Positions 45,801 through 56,960 are shown, numbered from the stretch's first letter. The stretch: DNA of 64,000 nucleotides from Enoplolaimus lenunculus (GCA_030248215.1 JASANG010001861.1:186001-250000), one strand, 5' to 3'. Notes: generated by a model from the sequence alone, not told the origin. Made by a program: numbers and translations.

Positions 45801-48800
45801 TTTGAAAAGCTGCAGTGCTTTACAGATACATAACAAATTAGAAACGATAGGTATTCTCAATGCATACTGTTGGAACGGTCGTTACAGTATGTTGTCATAC
45901 CTATGCAGCATTTTACAAACCCAGACCAGACCCGAATTTAAGTTTTGTTCCATTTGGTTTCAGCTACTATTTGCTTATATCCGACTACTTACGGACGACT
46001 CAGATATTATCCGCAACGAAGCTGTACGAATGCTACCTAACGTGCTGGAGTCAGTGGGGCAATATCTACGTAACGCGCATTCAGTGCAGTCAGCACTCAT
46101 TAAACAAATGTTTGAATTGAGAAAATCTTGCGAACACAACGTTATCGTTGGTGAAGGTTATAATCTTGAGTTAAACGAAGACAAAAACTGTCAACAGTGT
46201 CAAGTTGCTACGAGATGTTTTGAAGCTATGCATCAAATGACAGGTATTTCTTAAAAATTCAAAGTCAATGTTGAGCGTCACACGTCATATGGAAAGAGCA
46301 GAGGAAAACCGGAAATCTTAACAGTCACTGTTCCACGTTCGACAGAATTGTATGTCTAAACTGGAGACGGAGCAGCCACCCCCATACCTCCTATTTGGAG
46401 GCCCTCACCCCTAAATGCGCCCCCTAACCGGTTGAAACAAAAACCGTCGAAGGTTTGAAATATATATGGCTTCTCGCTCGCGAGTTTTTTTACACTATTC
46501 TACTTTCTGTGCTTTTTAAATGATTTTAGACACTACGCAGTCCTTAAAATAATCACCAGGTTGCTAAAAAGCTGGCTACGGGTCTGTATGACTTATTTCA
46601 TATCATTGCCGGCCCATGTAAAAATGAGGGGCGGAACAATTTTCAGTGGAACTGTAATACAGTAAGCTTAAGCTTTGAACTAATTTGCTTAGAAGGCTTA
46701 AGCTTTTTAGCGTAGGTATAAACTCATTCTTACGCTTAGGTTTACGCTTAGGAATACGCTTATACTACTGGTACGGCTCTGTTCTATACACTGGACCCTA
46801 TAGCTTGTATCCGCAAACAACAACTTCTTTTAGTCATCACATTTTACTTATTTGTTATAGATTCGGTAAGTGTGCTGACAAAGGTATGCGTAATTGCAAA
46901 ATCATCCCAAACAACCAAAGAAATACTCATTGCTCTGGAAGTTATAACAGGTTAATTTTAAACGTTTACACATGTCAAAACTTTCAATTGTATCATCTGC
47001 TAAGTAGTATACCATCAATGAGTAGTTCCATCGACATCAAGGAAAATTTAACATCACAGTAAAATCGAAATAAAAATGTTTTGCCCCAGTTGATTTAGAC
47101 TTGAAACGATGTTTTAGTTTGTATGCACACCGCACGTTTTTCAAATTCAAAAGGTAACTTATACAATTTAGTAACAAACAGCCTCTCAAAGCTGCAATGG
47201 AGACGGGGTAAAACAAACATATGGGCAAATTGCTTTAAAATTCTAGAAAGCTATCGCGGTTTTGACATCAAAATATACGATTAACCATAAATGCCGCAAT
47301 TCACTAAACAATAAAGCAAGGGCAGCCATTCAAGATTTATGGACACAACAAGGCCATACTTAAGCGACGTAGCTGTAACGCATTTTGTAATGATTTCACA
47401 AAGTTCCGGAATGGAGATTCTGTAACGTATAAATTTGAGCTGAAACCATCAGTTTTGGATTTGCGATTAATAATCAGAAATACGCTGCAATTAAGCGTTT
47501 TAGCTTTTGCGGCACATTTTTAAGTTACACACAATTAATGCTTCATAGGTCGAATGCAACTGTTATGCTGGTTTTGCAAATTGATTCTGCCAGATAAACT
47601 GGTTGTGTTACTTTTTGCAGCCTTAAAATTAAATCAGTCCAGTTGTCAGAAAGAACCAGCGGACTGTATGTTCTTGAAAAATTTAACTCCTTTGTCCCCA
47701 GAAATGTTTTAGCCACGCTTGCAAGTTATGCGAAATTTTCTCATGCTCTTTCAAGAATGCTTAGGACATACTCTTGCACGTTGGGCTGGGACTTAAAGTT
47801 TGTTCAAAAAACGTATAATAGAGATGGCGTCCATGCCGTTTCAAAAATAATATTAAAGATAGCAAAGAATTTCTTAGAAGGTATTATGTGTTTTGTTTAT
47901 GACGCAAATAGACTATCACGCATACTTATACAGAGGCGGATCCAAAAAATTCTGACGGGGGTGGGCGGCTGGCAAATGTTATGAAACTTAAAATTGTAAG
48001 GTATGGGACCTTTTTCCCAAAAAATTTTCTCAACGAAAAATTGTATTGTTTTATCGCAAAAATATTTCTGAGAGTAAAAATTGTAATTTTTTAAAAAAGT
48101 CTCAGACGGGTAAAATTGCAACAGGGACCTTACCATTTTATCGCAAAAAATTTTGACGGGGGGGGCGTACGCCCTCCGCCGATAACTCTCTGGATCCGCT
48201 GGCGTATATATATGCATTATTGATAAAGGATCATACACAAAAAACAAATGATTACAAATTCTAAAAACATCATTTTAGAAATATGCAAGCGCGCATCGCT
48301 TAATCCATTGTCTGCCAATAACCAAGTTACAGCACGACATACACTCCCGGTACTGTGGACAATTATCAAACGGTTGAAAGGCCAAACACCTGGTGCGAAA
48401 GGTATGAAAAATGACAATTCTTTGAACGCCGGTGACAATTTAGAAAATGTTGCAAAAACTAAAGCACTTGGTAATGGTCAAAAAATATCTGCACAACGTA
48501 CAATTAGCAAACAGCGAAACAATGGATTAGTGAATTCTTCAAACTTGGCGAAAACTCGAACGACGAAGCAATACGATTCTGGCGATAGCAGTAGCTGTGA
48601 TACTAGCTGGATGAATTTTGTGAAAGATAGACGCAAGCGAAGCGCGAGGCGCAAACAAGACACACAGAATGGTAATACAGAAGTCAATGGCAACACAAAC
48701 GTTCACGATTCTTACGATGAACAGCAAGATTACAGTGGTGATCAGAACTTAGCAAAGTCGGACGGCAAAAATAGCTTTTGTTCTGAGGAAGAATGCTTAC

Positions 48801-48964
48801 AAGCGGCGGTGTGCAATTTGGCAAAATTATTGCAACAAATTGTGGGTCAACGTGCGCTGGTAACGCACGCGTACAAGCAACTCAATCGCGACCAGATCCG
48901 AAAACTGAAATCATGGCTTCAAACGGAAGTTTTTGAAGGGAATTGCAATAAAATAAGCAACTAA
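41147..48964 (+). CDS. TOGARAM1: TOGARAM/crescerin-like, C-terminal TOG3-TOG4 part
   Basis: Exons: 41147-41312, 42498-42656, 42981-43110, about 44776-45165, 45964-46243, 47650 or 47713 to 47880, and 48279-48964. Phases agree at all joins except into the linker exon at 44776. The first three give a TOG domain with NSKNGAIRGASAGLLRRLVE, then TDRILENAVKFANDSDALTR, then HLPTTRQDQIQQI, close to the third TOG of TOGARAM1. The later exons give GVTAYRSLKLAEVENGLLAS, then DDSDIIRNEAVRMLPNVLES, then ARHTLPVLWTIIKRLKGQ, and at the end ECLQAAVCNLAKLLQQIVGQ: the final TOG. About 115 S/N/K-rich residues are inserted before the last helices. The family (CHE-12 in C. elegans) binds tubulin and shapes ciliary axonemes. 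The N-terminal TOGs were not found. Introns carry elements of families A, B and D. The stop is at 48962-48964. Confidence 0.72.
41489..41884 (-). mobile_element. Family B element in a TOGARAM intron
   Basis: One end is TACTGTCCCGAAAAAGTGGA, followed in reverse family B order by AATTATTCCTAATTG, ACCTTGCATTATCGTTCAAG and CGGAGGGCGGG. The far end (CCAAATAAATATCAGTAG) lacks the final TIR. Confidence 0.65.
42190..42311. mobile_element. Family G fragment
   Basis: ACCGAAAATACCGGAAAATT followed by GGAACCGGAATTCCAGTTGC and ACCCTG; the same theme as 53127-53532. Lies in the TOGARAM intron. Confidence 0.45.
42817..42882. repeat. (AT)33 microsatellite
   Basis: An uninterrupted AT dinucleotide run of 66 bp in the TOGARAM intron between 42656 and 42981. 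Confidence 0.97.
43470..43706. mobile_element. Family A TIR element in a TOGARAM intron
   Basis: Left end CAGGGGCGGAACAGTAGAAT, two blocks of CCTAAG-type hexamers separated by AGAATGAGCTTATACC, then CAGTAGTCCCACAGAAACCG at the worn right end. Confidence 0.65.
44370..44600. repeat. GC-rich low-complexity patch
   Basis: GGCGCCGTCCGTCACCGTGC, then GCGCGGGTATACCCGCGGGT and GCGGGTAAA motifs. Composition differs sharply from the surrounding intron; probably a mobile-element fragment. Confidence 0.5.
45281..45729 (+). mobile_element. Family B element, full length, in a TOGARAM intron
   Basis: Ends AGTGACCCGACTAAGAGGCG and CTTATTCGGGTCACTACAG; interior in full family B order (ATTATTTGGTCGTGGAGTAA, GATACGGACTCCTGTTGATT). 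It lies wholly between exons 45165 and 45964. Confidence 0.8.
46626..46781. mobile_element. Family A TIR element in a TOGARAM intron
   Basis: Left end GGGGCGGAACAATTTTCAGT, the GTAAGCTTAAGCTTTGAACT block, CTTAGG-type hexamers and a right end GGTACGGCTCTG. Confidence 0.65.
47931..48201. mobile_element. Family D-related element filling a TOGARAM intron
   Basis: The ends CAGAGGCGGATCCAAAAAAT and CTCTCTGGATCCGCTG are inverted. The interior has two GACGGGG(G)TGGGCGG-like and CAAAAAATTTT blocks in mirrored order. It makes up about two thirds of the 398-bp intron 47881-48278. Confidence 0.7.
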
Positions 48965-49206
48965 ACTTCAATATTCATATCAAATGATTTTAGTAAACGT
49001 TAAAGCGTTCATGTCCTACAATAACTGTAAAAGTTATGGCTAAACGCATTTCGGTAGTGCCGCAATGAAAGGTTTCCCCTCATGGTATCAAAGTTGTCGG
49101 TTTAAAAAGCAATCTACGGTTAGTACCCTTATATATACACCATTCAGTATAAGTTTTAAATTAATGCACATTCACATATTTCGATCTTTTTCAAGTTTTA
49201 GCGTCT
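48965..49206. other. 242-bp convergent intergenic spacer
   Basis: This is the space between the TOGARAM stop (plus) and the EF-hand stop (minus). It must hold both 3' UTR starts. I see no canonical AATAAA on either strand within it, so the two 3' UTRs may overlap. Confidence 0.6.
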
Positions 49207-52200
49207 TCAACTTGCAAATTCAAGAAATTGTAATGTCTTTTTGTTTTCGAGCGCTTGCGCGAATTCTAAAATTGAATTTGAACGACCTGCAGAAACTATT
49301 ACTGAAAAAATGTATAACGCATATTTACTAGGGTAAACAATGCACCGGTTGCACACGTGATTGTTCCAGCTGTAATTGAGAGACGAATGCCACTTACAGT
49401 TAATACAGACCACTAAACGCGTGGACTACGAGGTAAGAATGTAAATTCTTTTAATATGCAACTGGTTATAGCGCAGGTCCGTAGCCGGAAAGGGGACCAT
49501 GGAGCTCAACCGCCCTACGAAAAAGAATTTTGGTCCGCCCTAAAAAAATTTTAAGCCTTGCTTGGAAATCATGAAAAACACCCGTATTCCGCTCCTGAAA
49601 TTATTTAGTCCCCCTAAAGTTAAGCTGGCTACGGGCCTATTTTAGTGTCAGTCACAAGTAGTGTTGCGATTGGCATATTAACATTTATTATATATCAGTT
49701 TGGGGACATAGGTATAAATACTTTGCGCGTGTATCGCTTGCTTTCAATAAGTTGAAGTTCAATCAGTTGAGTCATTTCAATTTGAGATTGGTCAAAAGTT
49801 TATTAAAGCTCGTTGGTAGCCCCAAAGCTAGAGCTGAACCAAGAAAGAATAAGGGGCTTGCGGCATCGAAACCGTATTCTATGTTCGGTATTTTGAGACA
49901 CAAATATGTTGAACTTATCTCATTATCGGTTTTTATTGCAAATATCTTTAAGAAACAAAAATTGGGTTGTTTTTCGGTGCAAATGCGAGCCACCAGCAAT
50001 GCAAGTTTCTTGATGCACCACTGCTCTAAACGTATGAAGCACATTTGCCCATATGAGAGCGCCACGAGCTTACGCAGATACGCGTGTTGTTCAATAGGAA
50101 TGGCTAATATTTTAGGCACCTACGCTGCAAAAAATGGTGAGTCAAAGTGGCTCTCTCCGAAATACGCTCTACGGAACTTGAGTCAAAATCGACTCCGCCA
50201 GAGTCAAACGCGCGACGAATTAGTTAAATTCGACTCTCGTGGAGTCGAATTCGACTCATTTTGTGTAGTCCCGTAGAGCCTATTTCGAAGAGAGTCAATT
50301 TGACTCACCGTTTTTGCAGTGTACGCCCCATTTTCTCGTAAGACTGCGATAAAGTAAATATATTTAGGCTTTTGAATCACTTTACTTAGGTTTCGGCTTA
50401 GTTTTCGACTTTAAACGCGTTAATGATCAACTGTCATGTTGCCACTACCTTCGGCCCAATGTTTAGAACAGGGCCGTAACAGTAGTATAAGCATATTCTT
50501 AAGCCTAAGCCTATGCTTATAAAGTGTCAGAATGACCTTATACCTAAGCCTAAGCCTAAGCAAAAAATATATCTAATGCTCAAGCTTACTCTATGGCACT
50601 CCCGAAGGAAAACGCTCCGCCCTTGATCCTTTAACATCGACCTACCTTCGAAACAAATCATTCCATCATGATTTTTATCGGCGAATCGAAATCGTTGTTT
50701 GAGTTCAACTTCATTCAACGGCACTTCAACAATCGCTGCGACCCGATGAAACTCCGGATACGAGATATATCCATCACCGTTCGAGTCAAATTGATGAAAC
50801 AAATGCCGCAGACCAACTTTCAATGGATGATACCGCATCATATGGGCAAACTCTGAATAAAGATTTTTAAATTTAACAACTCATCCTCGAGCTCCAGCGT
50901 CAAGCTCTTATCCAAATTGCAAATAAAAAATGTAAGTTTTAGTCAAACTCAATGAGACTTGTGTCACCGTCATCACAAATTATCGAGACGGGACTACACA
51001 AATTGAGTCAAATTTCACTCCGCCAGAGTCAAACGTGCAACTCAGTGAGTCGAATTTGACTCTGGTGGAGTCAAGTTTGGCTCAATTTGTGTAGTCCCGT
51101 AGAGCCTATTTCGGAGAGAGTCAATTTGACTCATCTTTTTTGCAGTGTAACCTCGCATTGGAGTTTTCAAATTTTAAGCCGATTATAAGCTACAGACTAA
51201 TTTGCATAATTATTTAGGCCTAAATTAGGACTTCTTACTGTATTTCACCATTAGGGTTACAAGCAATCTAATTTCAGCACTAAAGGATTTTTGGGTGCGC
51301 GAAATCTGAACAAATTATTCACCAACCTCCATAACCGATAATTGAATAGTTTACTAATACCTAATTTGCAAATTAGCTTAATTGCATACGTGTGTTCGAG
51401 ATTCGCTCAATACATGTAGCTTTACTACGACTGCTGGTTCACATGTACAATAAGTAATATAAGCTGCTTACCTTCTCGATCAATAGTTTTTATTTTTTAA
51501 ACTACAATTTCGCGGAACTACGCGCATAGGCTCAGACTTAAGTTCTGAAGTATTACCAAACAACGATGACAAAACAAGTTGTCACATTCTTGATAAAAAA
51601 CTTCAATGTTCAGCTTTAAATAGAATTTTACCCCATGCGGGCGCAAATCTTGAAATTCTTTTCACAAAAATTTTAACGGCTCGGCCTCGGACTAAGCCGC
51701 CGAACGGATTTAGCAGCGCAGCGATAAAGCGCCTCACATAGACTCAATTACCGGTGCGGCCCGTTAAAAATAGGGAAGGAACAGTATTATAAGCTTATTC
51801 CTAAGCCTAAGCCTAAACCTAAGCCAAGCAAAAAAATTAGTCTAAAGCTTAAGCTTATTCTATTCCAGTGCCATAGAAAACCTTTCTGCCCCTGATCTTT
51901 ATATGGGCCACCGGTGCTGTTCCGCTCCACCAAACCTGTACGCATCGCAACTTGTCATGGAGGCTGAAATTTTTCAATAAGGGTATACAAGGATTTTACT
52001 GGACTTGCCACAAGCGAAGTTGAATCTATTTTAGTGGGTTCAAAAAATTTCTGTTGCGGCTCAGTGCCACCTGGCTAAGCTCTGGCTACGGACACGTTCC
52101 ACCCAATTTTTTATATCTCGGTCGATAGTGTCAAACTTGAAATAAAAGATTCATAGCTTCGTTCATATTTGACTTTTAATGTTACCTCGTTGTTGTTCTA

Positions 52201-55200
52201 AATCTATAAAAAATAGGTTATAAATTGTTAAAAATTTAAGTCGGATATACCCATAAAATCAATATGACCATCTCCGTTTGTATCACACTGTCTAAAGAGA
52301 TGCAACGCTTGCTCGTCAGTCATGTCTTGACCCAGTGCAACAAGTGCCTAAAATGCCATGAACGAAAAACATCAAATTAACTGCAGTGCTTTCTATTAAT
52401 TATCCTTCATCCGCATACCTACGTGGGATCTGTTTGAACCCAAGCAATAAAAAAGTAGCACATTTTCTGGGGAAAATATATCAAGTCTTCCGACTACAGA
52501 AATGCGAAACGCGGAGCATGCTATTCATGCCATGTGGACTCCTGATTGGTATTACGACTAGTCCTCGCCTGGCAACTCGTCGCCCGACAACTTATAATCG
52601 GAACTTATATCGATTTGACTATTCGACGCCGATTGTTGGCTTAGGCTTTCGCTTAGGCTTAGCATTACGCTTACGGTTAAGCTTAGATTTAATTATAAGA
52701 TGAATAAACTGAAACCGGAACAAAAGTTACTTATCGCCAGGGTAACCGGAGGTCTGCCTCCGGCTCCGGCAAAAATCTACCTCCGGTTACCCTGATGGTA
52801 AAAGAAAGTTGTGTATATAGTGACATTATGTTATCATAGTGAATAACTGACTAACGTATCTTCCGGTAATCTCTAGGTTTTATAGTAAAGCAATTGATCC
52901 TAATCATGACGTCAGTGAGAGCGAAGGCATTGAACAGAATGTTAGAATAAGCGGTTACTATAAATCTGTCCCTGAGACTGCAGCGTCCTAAGGCAGCAAA
53001 CACACAAAACGTCTTGTCGTTCTTAATAACGAAAACTTAACGGGTCGTAGTGTTTTAAAACTAGCCATTCGACTTTGTGTTCAACAATTAAGCTGTTAAA
53101 CGTCTCGGATCCTTAGAGACCCACACTTCAAGGTACAACCGGAATTACAATTTACCGCAACCGGACTTTGAAAAATTACAGGAACGCAACCGGAACCCTA
53201 AAATGACCAATAGATGACACCGAAAAATTCATTTTATTTTTTCAATATTATTGGTGAAATAAAACAAGTTAGAGATACGTATTCACTTCATTTGACGTAT
53301 TTTGTATTTTCATAACCCACGGAACGGAAGCGAAGTCTACCTTCGATGATGTATTTTCAACGATTATCAAGGTTTGCATATATACCATACTAATGAACTC
53401 TATTTAATTTTAAGTCGTTTTTGAGTAAAATATCTTAATTTCCACAAACCATATGTTAATACCGCAATTTTTAATTACGGTAAAAATTTACCGTAACCGG
53501 AAACGGAACCAGAATTCCGGTTGCAACCTGGCCTACATGTGTAATTTTGTTATTGCTGCACGTAGAAGGTTTAAGGTTAAAAAGGGCTGACTTTATGAAA
53601 TCGTACTTAAAGGACATATTCAGGTCATTGACAAAAGTTTACATAACGTTTTCTACAACAATAAAGAATTGCAATTATGGATCAATGCCATCACAAATGA
53701 ATTCATAGATTTGCTTTATAGTAAGGAGGTTCCGTAACTCCGCAATCTGAGCTAAACCAGGGATAGTATGGCAGAACTGTTAGATTGTAATTCGTTAAAT
53801 TTGTTGAGTGACATGTATTTACTCAACTCAAGTACATATTCAGCAACGATAAATTTTTTAGCGAATACTTAAGTTGGAAGTCGTATATACTTAAGTGGGG
53901 GTTTCAGAAACTCAACCATCACGTTGTAAACATGCTCATCCGAACATAAAAAGCGTGTTTCAAACAAATTTTTATTTTTGCTACAATTCCATGACGATAT
54001 ATGACAGCTACTCGAATTGCCTGTAGACATTCTCAAAGAGTACCTGGCATCTTGAAATGTGAGAACTGATTCAACCCTAAATAAGCTCTGTACCATCGTA
54101 TTCAGAACTGAATTACGGCTTGAAAGTTTTATGAATATATATCATGCAAATTTGAGGTGTATATCAGCTTACGGTTAAAGAATAGAGAATTTTTTGATAG
54201 AATTTTATTCCGCGTCAATGAAAAATAGTAAATTGTACTTTTTTCAACTCGTACTGATCGATAACTCCGTTTCGATCTAAATCAAATTGTTTGAACGCTT
54301 TCGCAAGACGAGTCATTGTAGGGCATGTTTTAACGAAATTTTTGAATTCTGAAAACAACACATTGTAAAAGTTAAGGGGTGTCGCTAAAATTTCATTAAA
54401 TGGTAAACTTGATGTAAAGTTTTTTGACATAAAAGATTATAACCCCTGTTAAAATTACATTTCTTTTTGTTTCCTCTCAAATTTTGGGACGGGATAAACC
54501 TATATCACTATCCGTCCACTATTATACGCTCTTGCGTGACTTTTAATATTTTTTCAGTAAAGTTGAAATTATAGTTGCGCATTTATCTCTTCGTAGACAT
54601 TTTGTACCTTTAGACACTTTTAGGCACTTTTCAGTTCGTTGCTTTCGAAAGCAAGACCCGAACATAACTACGTTCAAATTTAATTCAACTACAGCCTAAA
54701 ATGACTTAATTTTTTGAAGTGACATGCATTTTTGACACTCAGATTTTGCAGTCACACCCACAGCAACGCACAAATCACGTTATATTTGACTAAAAATACA
54801 CCTACAGTATGTTTTGCTTAATTTCCTCTCTATGTAGTTTCATTCGCATTTGCACAGTTTAGGAACCTTAATCATTTCCTAAAATATATGTATACATATG
54901 TATATATATATTTCATCACAAAGGCTTAAATTTTGCGCCAAGTGTTTAGGGTAGTCCTAAACACTTTTGGATACCCTTACACGTAAATTTAAAGTGCATG
55001 ATGCATTATGATTTCAATAGTGTCATTCATCTCACTTTAATAGAAACAGTCATATTTTTGACCACATATGAGTTAACAGATTTGTTGACTAGACTAACAG
55101 ATATAGGGCCCATGCAAAGATCACGACGGAACGGTTTCCTGTCAGAATTCATAAGCTTTAAAGTTTTACACTAAATTGTTTGCTTAGGCTTAGGCTTTAG

Positions 55201-56123
55201 GTATAAGCTGTACATTCTTTCACTTAGGCTAACGCTTGTGGAATATGCATAATGCGACTGTTATGGCCAGTGCTGTACATTGGCGGTATTTAAAATGGAA
55301 AATTCTAATAAAGTTTGTGGGTGAACTTACGTTTTTGATCAATGAGGCCGTCCCTATTCACATCAGCGGTTGCGAACATTACGTTGAGCTCAAATTGTGA
55401 CATATCCAAACCCATTTGACGCAGGGCCGCTTCCAACTCATGTTTGTCAATGAAACCGTCTTTGTTGCCGTCGAATTGACGAAACACAACTTCATCATCT
55501 GTTATAGAAACGCAGGGAGAAGTCGGAATTAAAATTCTTGGAGCAGGCCAAAAAACTTAGAAGCGGGCGTGTAGGAGATTTGTAAAATTTGCAGGCTGAG
55601 CGAAATTTATTTTCATGGATATCTAAAGTTTATTTATGGCCTAGTGTCTCCACTGCACTCAAAAAAGTTCGTAACAATACAGTTTACTTAATCCAAGAGT
55701 GGATTGTGCATACTTCAACAAGAATATGCAACGGGGCATACATATTCTGTGCAGAAAACAATGTTCTATTTAGAGGGGGGTACAACCTGGTCAAGCGAAA
55801 ATGCAATGCACGGTGGTACATTTTGTACTATGCAGAACCCAAGCAGTTGCACACTCTTGTATTAGGCATTCTTGTTTAAACCGTGAACCTAAAATTTAAT
55901 TCGATACGTGTTCGTTTAACGTAAACCTATTCTCGCACTCTGAATAGTTTTTACATTGCAATGCGTGCAGAAAATAAATCAACATTTCGAACTAAAGTTT
56001 AAAACGCAATACGTGAATGGCAGAGTCCAATGCTTATCATAAACAGCCAACAAGGCAAAATATTGAAACTTTGCATAAAACGTTTATCTCATACTTACGA
56101 GATGTACTCACAGCAGATCCCAT
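49207..56123 (-). CDS. Six-EF-hand calcium-binding protein, complete
   Basis: Exons in order of translation: 56123-56099, 55498-55331, 54348-54239, 52347-52251, 50852-50646 and 49265-49207; all GT-AG and all phases match, giving 221 residues. The start (MGSAVSTS, after GCCA) fits the N-myristoylation pattern MGxxxS. The six 12-residue calcium loops begin at about 18, 54, 87, 123, 156 and 192: DGNKDGFIDKHE, DVNRDGLIDQKQ, DLDRNGVIDQYE, DTNGDGHIDFME, DSNGDGYISYPE and DKNHDGMICFEE. Only loop 2 lacks the acidic residue at position 12. Helices such as ELEAALRQMG are calmodulin-like. Calmodulin has four hands in about 149 residues; calbindin and secretagogin have six in about 260-280 with different sequence. 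I infer a calmodulin-related sensor, possibly membrane-tethered. The first exon is the least certain part; it rests on a strong GTAAGTATG donor and matching phase. Confidence 0.83.
49474..49638. mobile_element. Family E TIR element in an EF-hand gene intron
   Basis: The ends CAGGTCCGTAGCCGG and AGCTGGCTACGGGCCT are inverted; interior CCCCCTAAAGTT and AAAATTTTAAGCC runs. Confidence 0.7.
50121..50323. mobile_element. Family C foldback in an EF-hand gene intron
   Basis: TACGCTGCAAAAAATGGTGA at one end and CACCGTTTTTGCAGTGTA at the other; the halves GACTCCGCCAGAGTCAAACG and CTCGTGGAGTCGAATTCGAC mirror one another. Confidence 0.8.
50469..50625. mobile_element. Family A TIR element next to a splice donor
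   Basis: CAGGGCCGTAACAGTAGTAT at one end, CCTAAG-type hexamers, AAGCTTACTCTATGGCACTC, then AACGCTCCGCCCTTG. It ends 20 bp from exon 50646-50852 of the EF-hand gene, on the donor side. Confidence 0.7.
50985..51149. mobile_element. Family C foldback, one end truncated
   Basis: GGGACTACACAAATTGAGTC pairs with GGCTCAATTTGTGTAGTCCC, followed by AGAGCCTATTTCGGAGAGAG and CTTTTTTGCAGTGTA. The outer part of the other arm is missing. Confidence 0.75.
51770..51894. mobile_element. Family A TIR element in an EF-hand gene intron
   Basis: ATAGGGAAGGAACAGTATTA at one end, CCTAAGCC hexamers, AATTAGTCTAAAGCTTAAGC, and CCTTTCTGCCCCTG at the other. Both ends are worn. Confidence 0.6.
53127..53532. mobile_element. 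Family G TIR element in an EF-hand gene intron
   Basis: CAAGGTACAACCGGAATTAC opens it and AATTCCGGTTGCAACCTGG closes it, imperfectly inverted. The interior has AACGGAAGCGAAGTCTACC and many CCGGAA motifs. Confidence 0.6.
55121..55265. mobile_element. Family A element in an EF-hand gene intron
   Basis: GACGGAACGGTTTCCTGTCA at one end, then AAGCTTTAAAGTTTTACACT, CTTAGGCTTAGGC hexamers and a weak end GACTGTTATGGCCAG. Confidence 0.5.
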
Positions 56124-56559
56124 TGGCGTCCGCTGCGCTCTACTGTTCCAATAAAGCCAAAAAACTATGTTTTATAATTGCAGAAGTGTGGATTGTAGAT
56201 TTAGTTCCAACTATTAAATTGACCTCTGTTAAAAACGTGTAACGTCTATTAACAAATTTTATAGGCATTCACTTCAAATGGATCTTGTTCTCAGTGGCTG
56301 GTAGAGGTATTTAGGATAACAGAGGAATAGGATCGAAGTTCAAGATTTGACTACTTAATCTATGACCCTTGTATGTCAATTATCCCTAATTGTAGTGCAT
56401 AAATGACTCTAGGACCGAATAAAGTTGAGTTCGAATCTTTAAAGCATACTTTAAGTTTTGAAAGTAAACTTTAGATTTAGGGGTGTCCCGTTTTCCCGCA
56501 GGACAGCATGACACAGGAGTGTAATAGGGGTAAATTTATTTACTCCTGCCGATATTACG

Positions 56560-56960
56560 GGCAGATGGGAAAAGGGGACCGGCCTGATTGGGTCAAATGG
56601 AAAAACAGGACAGCTGCAATATTTCGCAGGAAAAATGGGTCGAGCAATTCCTGCTTCGGGTAAATGGGAACACGGGACAGCTGCAATTTTTCGCTGAAAA
56701 AACGTGAAAACGGGACAGGTTTGTTTCCGCCAAATGGGAAAACGGGACAGCTGCAAATTTTCGCTGGAAAAGCGGGAAAACGAGACAGGTTTGTTTCGGG
56801 CAAATGGGAAAACGGGACAGCTTCAAATTTTTCCTGGAAAATAAAGAAAGCGGGACAGGCCTGTTTCGGGCAAATTAGAAAACGGGACAGCTGCAATTTT
56901 TCGCTGGGAAAACGAGACAGGTTTTTTCTTGCAAATGGAAATCGGGACAGCTGGAAATTT
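56560..56960 (+). repeat. Tandem repeat of about 63 bp
   Basis: About six units of the form CGGGACAGCTGCAAATTTTC, GCTGGAAAA, CGGGACAGGTTTGTTTCGGG, CAAATGGGAAAA. Frames of 101-153 codons on both strands arise from it and are not genes. Confidence 0.82.
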
